From the NCBI GenBank assembly GCA_963752935.1, contig CAVWAL010000023.1:62001-126000 (forward strand): a stretch of 64,000 nucleotides of DNA, given 5' to 3'. Shown in pieces: positions 1-7,865 of the stretch; position 1 is the stretch's first letter; each line of letters opens with the position of its first letter. A program made the translations under genes and the position numbers. The DNA comes from RI-153 sp963752935. Lineage in GTDB: Bacteria > Chloroflexota > Anaerolineae > Caldilineales > Caldilineaceae. Under the pieces are notes generated by a model. The model was not told where the DNA came from and ran no database searches. It saw only the letters and a program-made list of their open reading frames with translations.

Positions 1-336
1 GCGAGACGCCTGCGCATTTTCTGTGTAGATGCCGCCCCAACTGGTCTGAATGAAAAGGGCCAGAGGACCGCGCACCAGGTAGTAATGGATGGCATAGGAA
101 TTCATGCCCCGGCCGGCATACCCGTAGAGGACGTAGTCGTCCACCGGCTCGCTGCCCACCTCCTGTGCGAACCAGGCGATGTCGTAAGGAGAGGGAAGAT
201 TGGTGCGGGTGGCATAGAGCCACTCATCGACCGGCTGCAATCGATCGGCCAACTCGGGTGGAATCCACGGGAAGGGCAGACCCTGTGCGGCGAATTTGGC
301 GCGTGCGGATGAGATCGTCGGTGCGGAACCGTTCAT
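1..336 (-). CDS. Hypothetical protein, C-terminus beyond window edge
   Basis: An open frame of 112 codons runs from an ATG at 336 to the window edge without a stop. It begins MNGSAPTISSARAKF and contains a Trp/Tyr-rich stretch (DEWLYATR, YDIAWFAQEV, DDYVLYGYAGRG) typical of a folded cytosolic domain. No signal peptide or membrane segment is visible. It starts only 10 bp after the stop of the DUF4157 effector-like gene and is almost certainly co-transcribed with it. I do not recognise the family. By position it could be a partner, chaperone or immunity protein for the effector, but that is inference from adjacency only. Confidence 0.6.
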   Translation of the reverse strand, partial: MNGSAPTISSARAKFAAQGLPFPWIPPELADRLQPVDEWLYATRTNLPSPYDIAWFAQEVGSEPVDDYVLYGYAGRGMNSYAIHYYLVRGPLALFIQTSWGGIYTENAQASR

Positions 337-346
337 ATTGAATGCC

Positions 347-2380
347 CTATCGCCAATCGGTCACAACAGGACCGTCTTGTTGATTCATCAGCGGCCCGAG
401 GAAGTCGGCCAGTTTGCCCAGGCGGACGAGGGTGGCCTCGATCTCCTCGTTGGTTACCAACCCGGCCAGGGCGTCGCGCACGAGTTGGGGTGTCTGGTTC
501 AGTTGGATGATCTTCTGTGCAAAAGTATGGTCGATCTCGTTCAATTCCGAAGGCATCTTGCCCAGCACAGGGCCAAACGCCTTATTGAAGCGACTCATCA
601 TCTCGTTCTGATCGTAGTCGTAATCCTTGCCAAAGGCCAGATCATTGTCAATAGCCTTGGCGCCTTTGATCACACCATTCTCAAGGATAACCATATAGTT
701 GCCGGCGTGCCGGTCTACCTGTGCGCAGATCACGTCGAGCAGATAGATCTTGGAAAGCCCCTGCCGGATCAGCGGGTGATCCATGTCGATATCGTCGTCT
801 TGACGTGCCTGTGCCCCTGTCACACCCTGGATTTTCTCCATGACGATACCGGCCTGCCCGCCATGCACAGCGGCAAAGGTGGGCGGCACAACATTAGCGC
901 CCAGGAGCTGGTCGATCTTATACATGGCGATGTTGCGCTTGCCAAACTCGGGGTTGTTGGCGGGGATGCCGGCCCTGCCCTCGCCGCCGCGGTGTTGGCT
1001 ATTCATTACATCAACGTCCACGTCGGCCTTGAAGAATCCTTCAAACGTGCCGCCGTCCGCCTTCAGATCCTCTGTATCCGTATGGCGGACGCCGAAATCG
1101 TATTTGAGCAGTTTCACCGTGTTCATCATGCCGGACTGCGTTTCGCCACTCTGTCCTTGAGACAGGTTGGCGTCATCGAAATCATTGGCGGTAACTGAAT
1201 GTAGCTGTTGCTCCAGGTTGTGAACTTCGGTTTCAAGATCTTGTTTCAGGCTGATCACTTTGCTTCGACGGCTGGTCTTGGCCTGGTCTCGAGTATCGAG
1301 CCAATTCTTGATCTGAAGCAACATGTTATCCAGATGGGCAATACGAGCACCGATAGGCGCAACTTGCAAAGGACCGTGATACGCAGCCAGATCCTGGGTG
1401 ATAGCGGTAAAGAAGTTGCCACTCTTGCCTTTGCGGCCCGTCAGGCTTGTCTTTTTCTTGAATTTTTTGGCACTGACCAGGCGCTGGATCGTGACAGGCG
1501 ATTGGGAAGCGGCTCCCCGGCTGAATGTAACCTTGCGGGCCACGGTTTGCGAGGCCGCCCCTTGCTGAACGGTGTGGGTGAGTTCATGGGCCAACAACTT
1601 TTGTCCACTGTTGCTGCCCGGTTGATACTGCCCTTGCCCAAAGAAGATATCGTTGCCCGTCGTGAAGGCTTTGGCGTTGAGGCTGCGGTTCAGGCTATCG
1701 GCCTGAGGACCGGTGTGGATGCGTACGCCACTGAAATCGGCGCCGAAGCCTTGTTCCATTGAACCGCGCACACGCTCGTCCAGTGGATGCCCTCCACCGC
1801 GTGCAGCCTGGATCGACTGTTGAACACTCTGCTCAACCTCTCCACCCTCCGCCCCGTGCATCTCTTTGCCCTGAATCATCTCCTCGTCTTCCAGATCGCG
1901 CTGGATTCGCTTGCCCTGGATCATCTCTTCGTCTTCCAGATCGCGCTGAATCCGTTTGCCCTGGATCATCTCCTCTTCGTCAACGTTGCGCTGCAGCGAA
2001 GAGATCGACCCGACCGGCTTCATCTGGAGAGCGTCTTCCTCTGCACGCTGAACGCCTGCCTGTGAGCCGGCCATGGAGCCGCTGTTCAGATTGCCGACGA
2101 CCTTGTCCGCCACTTGATCCGCTTCGCGCTCATACTGATCCCCGGCGGGGCCAAGTTTCAACTGAGCCTGCAGAATAGGTTGCAGCAGGTGCACTGTCGC
2201 CCGGTTGCCGATGGATCGCTGCAACGTAGAAACATCCTGGGGCGTAACCGAACTGGGATCGGCCATGACCCGCTGAAGCACCAAATGGTGAGAAGGAGTT
2301 GGCTTTTTTTGTGCGTGCGAATGAACACCCGGGTTCCTGCCTGCGTATGACTTTGCTGCCTGCCGTTGTTGAGTGGGCAT
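347..2380 (-). CDS. DUF4157 (eCIS-core) protein with C-terminal kinase-like domain, putative contractile-injection effector
   Basis: 677 residues from the ATG at 2380, chosen over an upstream ATG because GGAGGAG lies just before it. Residues 81-95 carry the DQYEREADQVADKVV motif that commonly precedes DUF4157; residues about 198-274 are DUF4157 with the metalloprotease-like HELTH at 265-269. Between them lie three 15-residue repeats (EEMIQGK at about 136, 151 and 166) and several IQR/VQR/LQR motifs common in this family. The C-terminal 240 residues hold DRHAGN (556-561) and AIDND (576-580), resembling the catalytic loop and metal-binding Asp of protein/lipid-kinase-like folds. DUF4157 proteins are known cargo candidates of extracellular contractile injection systems; kinase activity on a target is inference. 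No eCIS structural gene is in the window. Confidence 0.8.
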   Translation of the reverse strand: MPTQQRQAAKSYAGRNPGVHSHAQKKPTPSHHLVLQRVMADPSSVTPQDVSTLQRSIGNRATVHLLQPILQAQLKLGPAGDQYEREADQVADKVVGNLNSGSMAGSQAGVQRAEEDALQMKPVGSISSLQRNVDEEEMIQGKRIQRDLEDEEMIQGKRIQRDLEDEEMIQGKEMHGAEGGEVEQSVQQSIQAARGGGHPLDERVRGSMEQGFGADFSGVRIHTGPQADSLNRSLNAKAFTTGNDIFFGQGQYQPGSNSGQKLLAHELTHTVQQGAASQTVARKVTFSRGAASQSPVTIQRLVSAKKFKKKTSLTGRKGKSGNFFTAITQDLAAYHGPLQVAPIGARIAHLDNMLLQIKNWLDTRDQAKTSRRSKVISLKQDLETEVHNLEQQLHSVTANDFDDANLSQGQSGETQSGMMNTVKLLKYDFGVRHTDTEDLKADGGTFEGFFKADVDVDVMNSQHRGGEGRAGIPANNPEFGKRNIAMYKIDQLLGANVVPPTFAAVHGGQAGIVMEKIQGVTGAQARQDDDIDMDHPLIRQGLSKIYLLDVICAQVDRHAGNYMVILENGVIKGAKAIDNDLAFGKDYDYDQNEMMSRFNKAFGPVLGKMPSELNEIDHTFAQKIIQLNQTPQLVRDALAGLVTNEEIEATLVRLGKLADFLGPLMNQQDGPVVTDWR

Positions 2381-2453
2381 GAGCGCTCCTCCAAAGGCCC
2401 TGAATGTCAAGGGGACGGCTCAGAATACAGATCAAGCTTCTGCATGGGCCTCG

Positions 2454-2482
2454 ATTATATCGCACGCAACTTTTGATGGCAA
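2454..2482 (-). promoter_or_regulatory. Sigma70-type promoter of the DUF4157 gene
   Basis: On the minus strand TTGCCA (2482-2477) is followed after 17 nt by a perfect TATAAT (2459-2454). Initiation near 2447 gives a leader of about 65 nt before the ATG at 2380. Confidence 0.6.
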
Positions 2483-2540
2483 CAGTACTTGTCAGTCGTG
2501 GGGCGTAGTTCACAATCGCAGGATATGGCTGTGTAAACGC

Positions 2541-2598
2541 GATGATGAGATGATGCGATAGTGCCGCTTGACGACCATCATCACATCATCTCGTCATC
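2541..2598. repeat. Dispersed GATGATG palindrome, copy 1
   Basis: The left arm GATGATGAGATGATG is mirrored by CATCATC...CTCGTCATC around a loop containing CTTGACGACC. The same loop word occurs in copies at 31222 and 41587. It lies in the roughly 280-bp gap between the siroheme operon 3' end and the DUF4157 promoter; nothing else is visible in that gap. Confidence 0.7.
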
Positions 2599-2663
2599 AG
2601 GAAACCAGAGATCGCCCCAATAAAGCGCTCACCCCATCACCGTTCCCCCTTCACCCGTTTCCC

Positions 2664-3119
2664 TCACCATGGATACCCCGGCAGCATCTCGGAAATCCAG
2701 TTGCGGATCACCACGGCCACACGCGGCCGCGCCGTCAGTGTGGTGACGGCGACGACTACGTTTTCATCACGATGGACGGCGGGCATGTGAATGTTTCCTT
2801 CGCCGGGCTGATCGACCACATTGATCAGTTGTCCGCCTTCGTGCGCCTCGACGGCCACGGCGTGGTTGACGGCGCGTACGTCGGTGGCGGCGATGACGAG
2901 CCGCGCCCCTGCCAGATCCCCGGGCTGATAGGTGCGCGCGATCCACTCGACAAGCCCCTGCGTGGTCCACGTCGCCAGTGCAGGGGTCAGGATCGGTGAG
3001 ATGACGCGCACACGCACGCCCGCATCCAGCAAGCCGCGCACTTTGCGTTCACCCACCTTTCCTCCGCCCACTACGACGGCAAGCATCTGCGGCGTCTGTG
3101 TCAATGTAAGGGGAAGCAT
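2664..3119 (-). CDS. Precorrin-2 dehydrogenase (siroheme synthase N-domain-like)
   Basis: 151 residues with an N-terminal Rossmann glycine motif (VVVGGGKVGERKV, about 15-27) and the later family signatures LVIAATD and NVVDQPGEGN, as in Met8 and the N-terminal domain of CysG. The family oxidises precorrin-2 to sirohydrochlorin with NAD+. At 151 residues it is essentially the NAD-binding domain without the C-terminal dimerisation/chelatase part, consistent with a separate CbiX-type chelatase in the same operon. It is the last gene of the sulfite-reduction/siroheme operon, and its start overlaps the 3' end of the SUMT gene by 19 bp, suggesting translational coupling. Confidence 0.85.
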   Translation of the reverse strand: MLPLTLTQTPQMLAVVVGGGKVGERKVRGLLDAGVRVRVISPILTPALATWTTQGLVEWIARTYQPGDLAGARLVIAATDVRAVNHAVAVEAHEGGQLINVVDQPGEGNIHMPAVHRDENVVVAVTTLTARPRVAVVIRNWISEMLPGYPW

Positions 3120-3964
3120 GCCAATTCCTCCTGTTTGAACGGGGCGACAGGCACGGCCATCGCCGCTAGATCATCCATTTCCACAAAACCGGCGGAGGCG
3201 CCGTCGGGCTGATACCAATCCAAAAAATCGTTCAGACCGGCCACTTCGCCGATCACGATGACGGCAGGGGACGCAATGCCGCCATCGACGATCGCCGCCG
3301 GAATCTGATCAAGGGTCGCGCGCACACTGCGCTGTTGATCAGTGCTGCCGTTGGCGATGGCGATGGCGGGTGTTTCGGGATCGCGACCCGCCGCAAGCAG
3401 CGCCCGCCGGATCTGTGCGATGTGGCCAACGCCCATCAGAACCACCAGGGTGGGGATGCGCGCCAGTGCCGCCCAGTCGGTAGCGTCGTCGTCTGTCTCC
3501 GCGCATTCGTGGCCGGTGACGACGGCGAAACTGGTGGCGACGCCGCGCTGGGTGACAGGCACACCGGCGTAGGCAGGCACGGCCAGTGCCGACGAGACAC
3601 CGGGCACGATTTCGAAGGGGAGACCGGCCAGGCGCAGCGCCAGCGCTTCCTCACCGCCGCGGCCAAAGACGAAGGGATCGCCCCCCTTCAGACGCACGAC
3701 CACCTGCCCACGCTGCACCCTATCCACGAGCAGCCGGTTGATGGCATCCTGATTCAGCGTATGGTAGTCGGGCCGCTTGCCCACGAAGATCAACTCTGCG
3801 CCAGGATCGACTTCATCCAACAGTTCCTGCGCGATCAGCCGATCGTAGATCACCACGTCGGCCTGACGCAGCAGCCGCAGTCCGCGCACGGTGATCAGAT
3901 CCGCTCGCCCCGGCCCTGCGCCGACGAGATAGGCTTTGCCAAGAGAAGATTGATAGGTCAGCAT
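3101..3964 (-). CDS. cobA: Uroporphyrinogen-III C-methyltransferase (SUMT)
   Basis: 287 residues. The family start motif VGAGPGRADLITVRG is near residue 14, followed by DVVIYDRLI, the GGDPFVFGRGGEE S-adenosylmethionine-binding segment and PGVSSALAVPAYAGVPVTQRG. These are hallmarks of SUMT, which transfers two methyl groups to uroporphyrinogen III to form precorrin-2, the first step to siroheme or cobalamin. Its position between CbiX and precorrin-2 dehydrogenase in an operon led by sulfite reductase points to siroheme. It overlaps the upstream chelatase gene by 7 bp. CysG elsewhere fuses this activity to the other two; here the three are separate proteins. Confidence 0.93.
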   Translation of the reverse strand: MLTYQSSLGKAYLVGAGPGRADLITVRGLRLLRQADVVIYDRLIAQELLDEVDPGAELIFVGKRPDYHTLNQDAINRLLVDRVQRGQVVVRLKGGDPFVFGRGGEEALALRLAGLPFEIVPGVSSALAVPAYAGVPVTQRGVATSFAVVTGHECAETDDDATDWAALARIPTLVVLMGVGHIAQIRRALLAAGRDPETPAIAIANGSTDQQRSVRATLDQIPAAIVDGGIASPAVIVIGEVAGLNDFLDWYQPDGASAGFVEMDDLAAMAVPVAPFKQEELACFPLH

Positions 3965-4713
3965 AATGGTCCTTTACTCTCTAATTTGTCGATAAGAATC
4001 TGCACCAGCCGCGGATCGTAGCCCAGGTATGCCGCCTGCCGAATGTCCACATGCGGGTGGCGTTGTTTTGCTTCGGCGAGCAGGGCGGGCAGATCCGATT
4101 GCGTGTGACGCCCGGCATGCAGAAAGTAGGGCACGGTGATGATACGGTTACTGCCGTCGGCCACCAGTTGGTCGATGGCCGTGGGGATGGTAGGCGTGTT
4201 GCAGTCGAGATAGCCCACCAGTACGCGGCAGAAATTGCCACGAGCATGGACCCTGGCCGCGATGCGCTCTATGGGCGCATTCGCCTCGGGGAAGGGTGTG
4301 CCATGCGCCATCAACAGTACGCCCACGGGTCGCCCTTCCTGGCCCAACGCCGGATCGACGGCGCGCACTCGATCCAGGACGATGTCGGTGAGCAGGCGAT
4401 GCTGCCCGAAGACTTCGGCCATGGCAAAGTCGATGCCGGGATAGCGGACGGCAATCGCTTCGACCTCGCCACGCAGATCCTCGCGCACATACTTGCCCTC
4501 GATTAGGAAGTACGGTTGCACGGTGACTGCGCTTGCGCCCTGCACGACGGTGGATGCGACCGCGTCGCGTAACCGTGGCTGGCTGTAGTTGAGGAACCCG
4601 GCCTCCACAATGGGGGCGGCGCCTTGCCGTTTGAGTTGGTCCGCCAGACGCAGCATGGCCTTGCCGCTGTCGCTGATCAGGCTACCGTGTCCTATCAGGA
4701 CGATGGCCTTCAT
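3958..4713 (-). CDS. Sirohydrochlorin chelatase, CbiX type
   Basis: 251 residues from the ATG at 4713, which overlaps the stop of the upstream reductase gene in an ATGA junction; a longer frame upstream lies inside that gene and is rejected. The protein is two repeats of the CbiX fold: LIGHGS with His9 in the first half and LLMAHGTPF with His137 in the second, plus the later FLHAGRH segment. This long bacterial form inserts cobalt or iron into sirohydrochlorin. The operon context, siroheme-dependent sulfite reductase and no cobalamin genes, argues for ferrochelation, i.e. a SirB-like role; metal specificity cannot be read from the sequence. Confidence 0.87.
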   Translation of the reverse strand: MKAIVLIGHGSLISDSGKAMLRLADQLKRQGAAPIVEAGFLNYSQPRLRDAVASTVVQGASAVTVQPYFLIEGKYVREDLRGEVEAIAVRYPGIDFAMAEVFGQHRLLTDIVLDRVRAVDPALGQEGRPVGVLLMAHGTPFPEANAPIERIAARVHARGNFCRVLVGYLDCNTPTIPTAIDQLVADGSNRIITVPYFLHAGRHTQSDLPALLAEAKQRHPHVDIRQAAYLGYDPRLVQILIDKLESKGPLC

Positions 4714-5462
4714 CGCGCCTCTCCCGTATTCCAATGCAGGCCGCACTCGGTCTTGGCGAGCCCCGCCCAGCGTCCGGCGCGCAGATCTTCGCCCGGTTGC
4801 ACAGCCCGGGTGCACGGCCAGCAGCCAATGCTAGGATAGTTCCGTTCGTGCAGATCGTTGGTGGGCACGTGGTGGGTTTGAACATAGCGCCAGACATCAT
4901 CTTCATCCCAGCGCACGAGCGGCGCCACTTTGACGATGCTGTGTCGCGCGTTCCATTTGACAACAGCGGTCGAGGATCGGGTCGCCCCCTGATCGCGACG
5001 CAGGGCGCTGACCCAGGCCGTGCTGTCGCGCAGGGCATGGGTCAGCGGCTCCACTTTGCGCAGGTGACAGCAGCGATCCGGCTCGCGAGCGTAGAGTGCG
5101 GCGCCGCTCTGTTCGTCCTGTTCGGCGACGGTAAGCGCCGGGGTCACACGGCGAAAGGAGCGCTGATAGTGATCCTGCGCCCGCTGGATCAGCGCGTACG
5201 TTTCGGGGAAGAAATAGCCGGTGTCGATGTAGAAAATATCCACATCAGGATCGATGCGCAGCGCCAGATCCACCAGGACCATGCCACTGGCCCCAAACCC
5301 CGTTCCAATCGAAAGCCCCGATCCAAAGTCCAACATCGCCCAGCGCAGGATCTCCTCCGCCCCGGCATGCTCAAAGCGCCGGTTGAGGCGAGCGAAGAAG
5401 ATCAGTTGCCAGGCGTCGAGAGGCGAATCATCTATTCGTGTGGTTGTCGTTTGGTTGCTCAT
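4710..5462 (-). CDS. cysH: Assimilatory adenylyl-sulfate (APS/PAPS) reductase
   Basis: 250 residues. The PP-loop-family core includes FGSGLSIGTGFGASGMVL and DIFYIDTGYFFPETY. Cys131-Cys132 and the CWPC pair at 214 and 217 form the CC...CxxC pattern that binds a 4Fe-4S cluster in plant/bacterial-type APS reductases, and the catalytic Cys is in ECGLH at 240. By family knowledge this favours APS over PAPS as substrate, releasing sulfite for the adjacent sulfite reductase. The stop lies 10 bp downstream of that gene's end, and the 3' end overlaps the chelatase start by 4 bp. No ATP sulfurylase gene is in the window. Confidence 0.92.
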   Translation of the reverse strand: MSNQTTTTRIDDSPLDAWQLIFFARLNRRFEHAGAEEILRWAMLDFGSGLSIGTGFGASGMVLVDLALRIDPDVDIFYIDTGYFFPETYALIQRAQDHYQRSFRRVTPALTVAEQDEQSGAALYAREPDRCCHLRKVEPLTHALRDSTAWVSALRRDQGATRSSTAVVKWNARHSIVKVAPLVRWDEDDVWRYVQTHHVPTNDLHERNYPSIGCWPCTRAVQPGEDLRAGRWAGLAKTECGLHWNTGEAR

Positions 5463-5472
5463 GAGATCCCTC

Positions 5473-7176
5473 TTAAGCCGCTAGATCCAGGGTTAATCGC
5501 TCAATCTGCCCCACCTCGGCACGGACAACCCAATCGCCCAGCCGTTCGCCGGGAAGACGGTGTGCCCGGTAAGCGAGCAGAACCTCACGCAGAACGCTAC
5601 GCAGATCGTCTGAGTGGACAAGTTCACGGTAGAGGACGTTGAGCCGGGTGCCTTCCAGATTGCCGCCGAGATAGATGGCATACTTGTTCAACGTCTGGCC
5701 CACCAATCCAATATCGGCCACATAGGGGCGGGCGCAGCCATTGGGGCAGCCGGTCATGCGCACGGCAAACGTTTCGTCGGCCAGACCCAGATCGGCGACC
5801 TCGGCCTCCAACTCGGTGATCAGGTCGGGCAGATAGCGCTCAGCTTCGGCCAGGGCCAACCCGCAGGTGGGCAGCGCCGGGCAAGCCATCGCATTGCGTC
5901 GGACGGCGCTGATCTCCTCGACCTGCGCAATGCCATAGTGGGCGAGGAGGGCGTTGATCTCGTCTTTTTGCCCGGTCGTAAACCCGCTGAGGATCAGGTT
6001 CTGCTGACCGGTGATGCGCACAGCCGGTGTATATTTGCCCACAATGTGGCGCAATCCGCTGCGCAGCCGGCGGGGACCGTCGTCGCGCACACGACCATTT
6101 TCCACATAGACGCCGATAAACCAGCGGCCATCGGCCTGTTGATGCCAGCCCAGGTGATCGTGGTGGACGAGTTCGGGCATGGGCTGCACCGGGTCGAGGT
6201 GATAGCCCAGGTACTCTTCCACGGTCTGGCGGAAGCGCTCGATGCCCCACTCTTGCACCACGTATTTCATGCGGGCATGGCGTCGATCCGAGCGATCCCC
6301 GTGATCGCGCTGGACGAGGACGATCTTTTCCACAACGTCGATCAATTTCTCGGCGGGCACATAGGCCAGTGGATCGGCCAGCCGCGGATAGGTTTCCTCT
6401 TTGCCGTGAGTCTGGCCCATGCCGCCGCCCACGAAGACGTTGTAACCGTGGACCTGACCATCCTCAGCGGTGAGCGCGGCCAGGCCAATATCATTGGTGA
6501 GAATATCGGTGCAGTTGTCGCCGGGGGCGGCGACTGCGATCTTGAACTTGCGCGGCAGATAGGCCTTGCCGTAGATCGGCTCTTCCACTGCCTCACCAGA
6601 ACCGTTTTCGCTCGATTCAAAATGCTGGCGAACTTTGACGCCGTCCTCATTCTCGAGCCAGATCTCATGATAGGATTTGGTGCGAGGGGCGAGGTGCATG
6701 GCGATCTGGCCTGCATGGTTCTCGATCTGATGGCGGAGAGCGTCGCCGGTGGGTGCCGGGCAGCACATCACGTTACGGGTGACATCGCCGCACGCCGACA
6801 GCGTCGACACCAGGGCGTTGTTCAACCCGCGCAATGTCCCTTGCAGGTCGCCTTTGATGACGCCGTGAATCTGAACGGACTGGCGCGTCGTCAGGCGAAA
6901 GTCGCCTTGCCCGTACTCATCCGCCAGCGCATCGTGGACGAGATACTGATCGCTGTTGAGCGCGCCGCCGGGCACTCGACTGCGCACCATGAAGTTGAAT
7001 TCCCGGTTACCGCGGCCACGCACGTCCCGATCATGCTGTTGATAGATCCCGTGGAACTTGAGCAGTTGTTTGGCGGCCTCGCTGAAATGGTCCGCTTCGC
7101 TGCGCAATTCTTTGGGCAGTGGGCCGCTCAGTCCGTTGCTTTCCAGCTTGATGGTTTCGAGTGATTGCTTGCTCAT
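5473..7176 (-). CDS. sir: Siroheme-dependent sulfite (nitrite/sulfite) reductase
   Basis: 567 residues from the ATG at 7176, which has AAGGAG upstream. It has the duplicated nitrite/sulfite reductase ferredoxin-like and catalytic domains. The siroheme/4Fe-4S ligands are all visible: Cys432 and Cys438 in ACPALPTCGLA, Cys477 and Cys481 in TGCPNGCA. It reduces sulfite to sulfide in six electron steps, probably with ferredoxin because no flavoprotein partner is nearby. APS reductase downstream argues for sulfite rather than nitrite as substrate. It is the first structural gene of the operon, behind a long leader with a Cys-rich peptide. Confidence 0.92.
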   Translation of the reverse strand: MSKQSLETIKLESNGLSGPLPKELRSEADHFSEAAKQLLKFHGIYQQHDRDVRGRGNREFNFMVRSRVPGGALNSDQYLVHDALADEYGQGDFRLTTRQSVQIHGVIKGDLQGTLRGLNNALVSTLSACGDVTRNVMCCPAPTGDALRHQIENHAGQIAMHLAPRTKSYHEIWLENEDGVKVRQHFESSENGSGEAVEEPIYGKAYLPRKFKIAVAAPGDNCTDILTNDIGLAALTAEDGQVHGYNVFVGGGMGQTHGKEETYPRLADPLAYVPAEKLIDVVEKIVLVQRDHGDRSDRRHARMKYVVQEWGIERFRQTVEEYLGYHLDPVQPMPELVHHDHLGWHQQADGRWFIGVYVENGRVRDDGPRRLRSGLRHIVGKYTPAVRITGQQNLILSGFTTGQKDEINALLAHYGIAQVEEISAVRRNAMACPALPTCGLALAEAERYLPDLITELEAEVADLGLADETFAVRMTGCPNGCARPYVADIGLVGQTLNKYAIYLGGNLEGTRLNVLYRELVHSDDLRSVLREVLLAYRAHRLPGERLGDWVVRAEVGQIERLTLDLAA

Positions 7177-7495
7177 AAGGTTTCTCCTTGATTGGTGATA
7201 GACGGAATACTCGTACGCGGAAACAGGCTGCGCGGAGTCGAGATCGATCCGTCGGGCAGGTGGCACAGGATCGGCGCGGCTCGTGTCCAATGCAGGGGAC
7301 AGCAGGAGCGGCGCGAGATCGTCGGTGCGTCGTTTCGATGAAGTTTTTGCCCAATGTCATCAAGTTGCGCAATGGAAGTTGGCGCAATGGCGCACAGACT
7401 TGCAAATGGCGTCATGCCGCTTAACCGCAGCGACGATACGTTGATGAGATTGAGTTATGGGTCAAACAAATTGGGTTAAAGCAGGTTCGAGCAGA
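7177..7495 (-). other. Long transcribed leader between Cys-rich peptide and sulfite reductase
   Basis: About 320 nt separate the stop of the Cys-rich leader peptide from the sulfite reductase ATG. I see no U-tailed terminator in it. The palindromic word TTGCGCAA and two direct copies of CCATTGCGC occur around 7365-7395. An 80-codon frame starting at 7415 ends at the reductase start in an ATGA overlap, but lacks a convincing ribosome site. Confidence 0.45.
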
Positions 7496-7642
7496 TTAAC
7501 AGCAGCAGGAGGTACAACAGGAGGTACAACAGAAGCAGGTGGCGCGGTGTGCGGACAGCATGAACTGAGCAGCGGTGCGAGGACTTGATTGTGGCGGCAA
7601 AGCCGGCACTCTTTTTTGGCTGAATCTGGCGTAAATGGCCAT
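7496..7642 (-). CDS. Cys-rich leader peptide, putative cysteine attenuator
   Basis: A 48-codon ORF starts at ATG 7642, preceded by GGGAG about 7 nt upstream. It reads MAIYARFSQKR... and ends ATCFCCTSCCTSCCC-stop: eight Cys in the last 13 residues. The Cys tract is built on a 12-bp tandem repeat (TGTTGTACCTCC) and stops immediately after three Cys codons. It lies between a strong promoter and the sulfate-assimilation operon. Cysteine-rich leader peptides upstream of sulfur-assimilation genes are known in actinobacteria, where ribosome stalling at Cys codons controls downstream expression; applying that here is inference. The ACCTCCT words in the Cys tract could also pair with a Shine-Dalgarno sequence. 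Confidence 0.7.
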   Translation of the reverse strand: MAIYARFSQKRVPALPPQSSPRTAAQFMLSAHRATCFCCTSCCTSCCC

Positions 7643-7675
7643 CTTCTTCTCCCTGGCTAACAATAACACCGAGAC

Positions 7676-7705
7676 AAAAAACGCCCAGGGACAATCCCTG
7701 GGGCG
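7676..7705 (-). terminator. Terminator-like hairpin inside the sulfate operon leader (attenuator candidate)
   Basis: On the minus strand a GC-rich stem (CGCCCCAGGGA / TCCCTGGGCG, one unpaired G) with a 3-nt loop is followed directly by six T (7681-7676). It lies downstream of the promoter at 7737-7765 and upstream of the leader-peptide ATG, so it would stop operon transcription unless bypassed. Confidence 0.65.
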
Positions 7706-7712
7706 CCATGCC

Positions 7713-7728
7713 ACAGAACAGTTTCTGT
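7713..7728. promoter_or_regulatory. Palindrome at the transcript start, operator or 5' hairpin candidate
   Basis: ACAGAA-CAGT-TTCTGT is a perfect 6-bp inverted repeat beginning at about +2 relative to the predicted start. It could be a repressor operator or a 5' stabilising hairpin. Confidence 0.4.
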
Positions 7729-7736
7729 TGGCGGCA

Positions 7737-7765
7737 AGTATAGAAGGTATTGAATGCAATGTCAA
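7737..7765 (-). promoter_or_regulatory. Near-consensus sigma70 promoter of the sulfate assimilation operon
   Basis: Minus-strand TTGACA (7765-7760), a 17-nt spacer, then TATACT (7742-7737). The predicted start is near 7730, giving a leader of about 550 nt before the sulfite reductase gene. Confidence 0.75.
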
Positions 7766-7784
7766 TCGTGGAAACAAGGGTTTC

Positions 7785-7830
7785 AATAAAAAGCGCGGGC
7801 AGGCGCAGCATAGCTGCGCCTGCCCGCGCT
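7785..7830 (-). terminator. Rho-independent terminator of the SDR gene
   Basis: A perfect 17-bp GC-rich inverted repeat (arms 7792-7808 and 7814-7830, loop CATAG) is followed on the minus strand by TTTTTATT. It lies 36 bp after the SDR stop and insulates the sulfate promoter just downstream. Confidence 0.85.
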
Positions 7831-7865
7831 GGATACCACTGTTGAAGCTTACAGCAATTCCTCTA

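Noticed and set aside
5614..7164. 516-codon plus-strand frame opposite the sulfite reductase gene
   Set aside because: Antisense shadow of a well-conserved gene in GC-rich DNA; no homology or ribosome site. Similar shadows lie at 42661-44118, 51915-53639 and 54093-55202.
7173..7415. 80-codon frame ending at the sulfite reductase start with an ATGA overlap, containing several Cys codons
   Set aside because: It has no convincing ribosome site and unremarkable composition. It could be a second leader ORF in a coupled attenuator, but the Cys tract at 7496-7540 is much stronger evidence.
7676..7705. Reading the leader hairpin as a second terminator for the SDR gene
   Set aside because: The perfect terminator at 7785-7830 already ends that transcript, and the sulfate promoter lies between the two hairpins.
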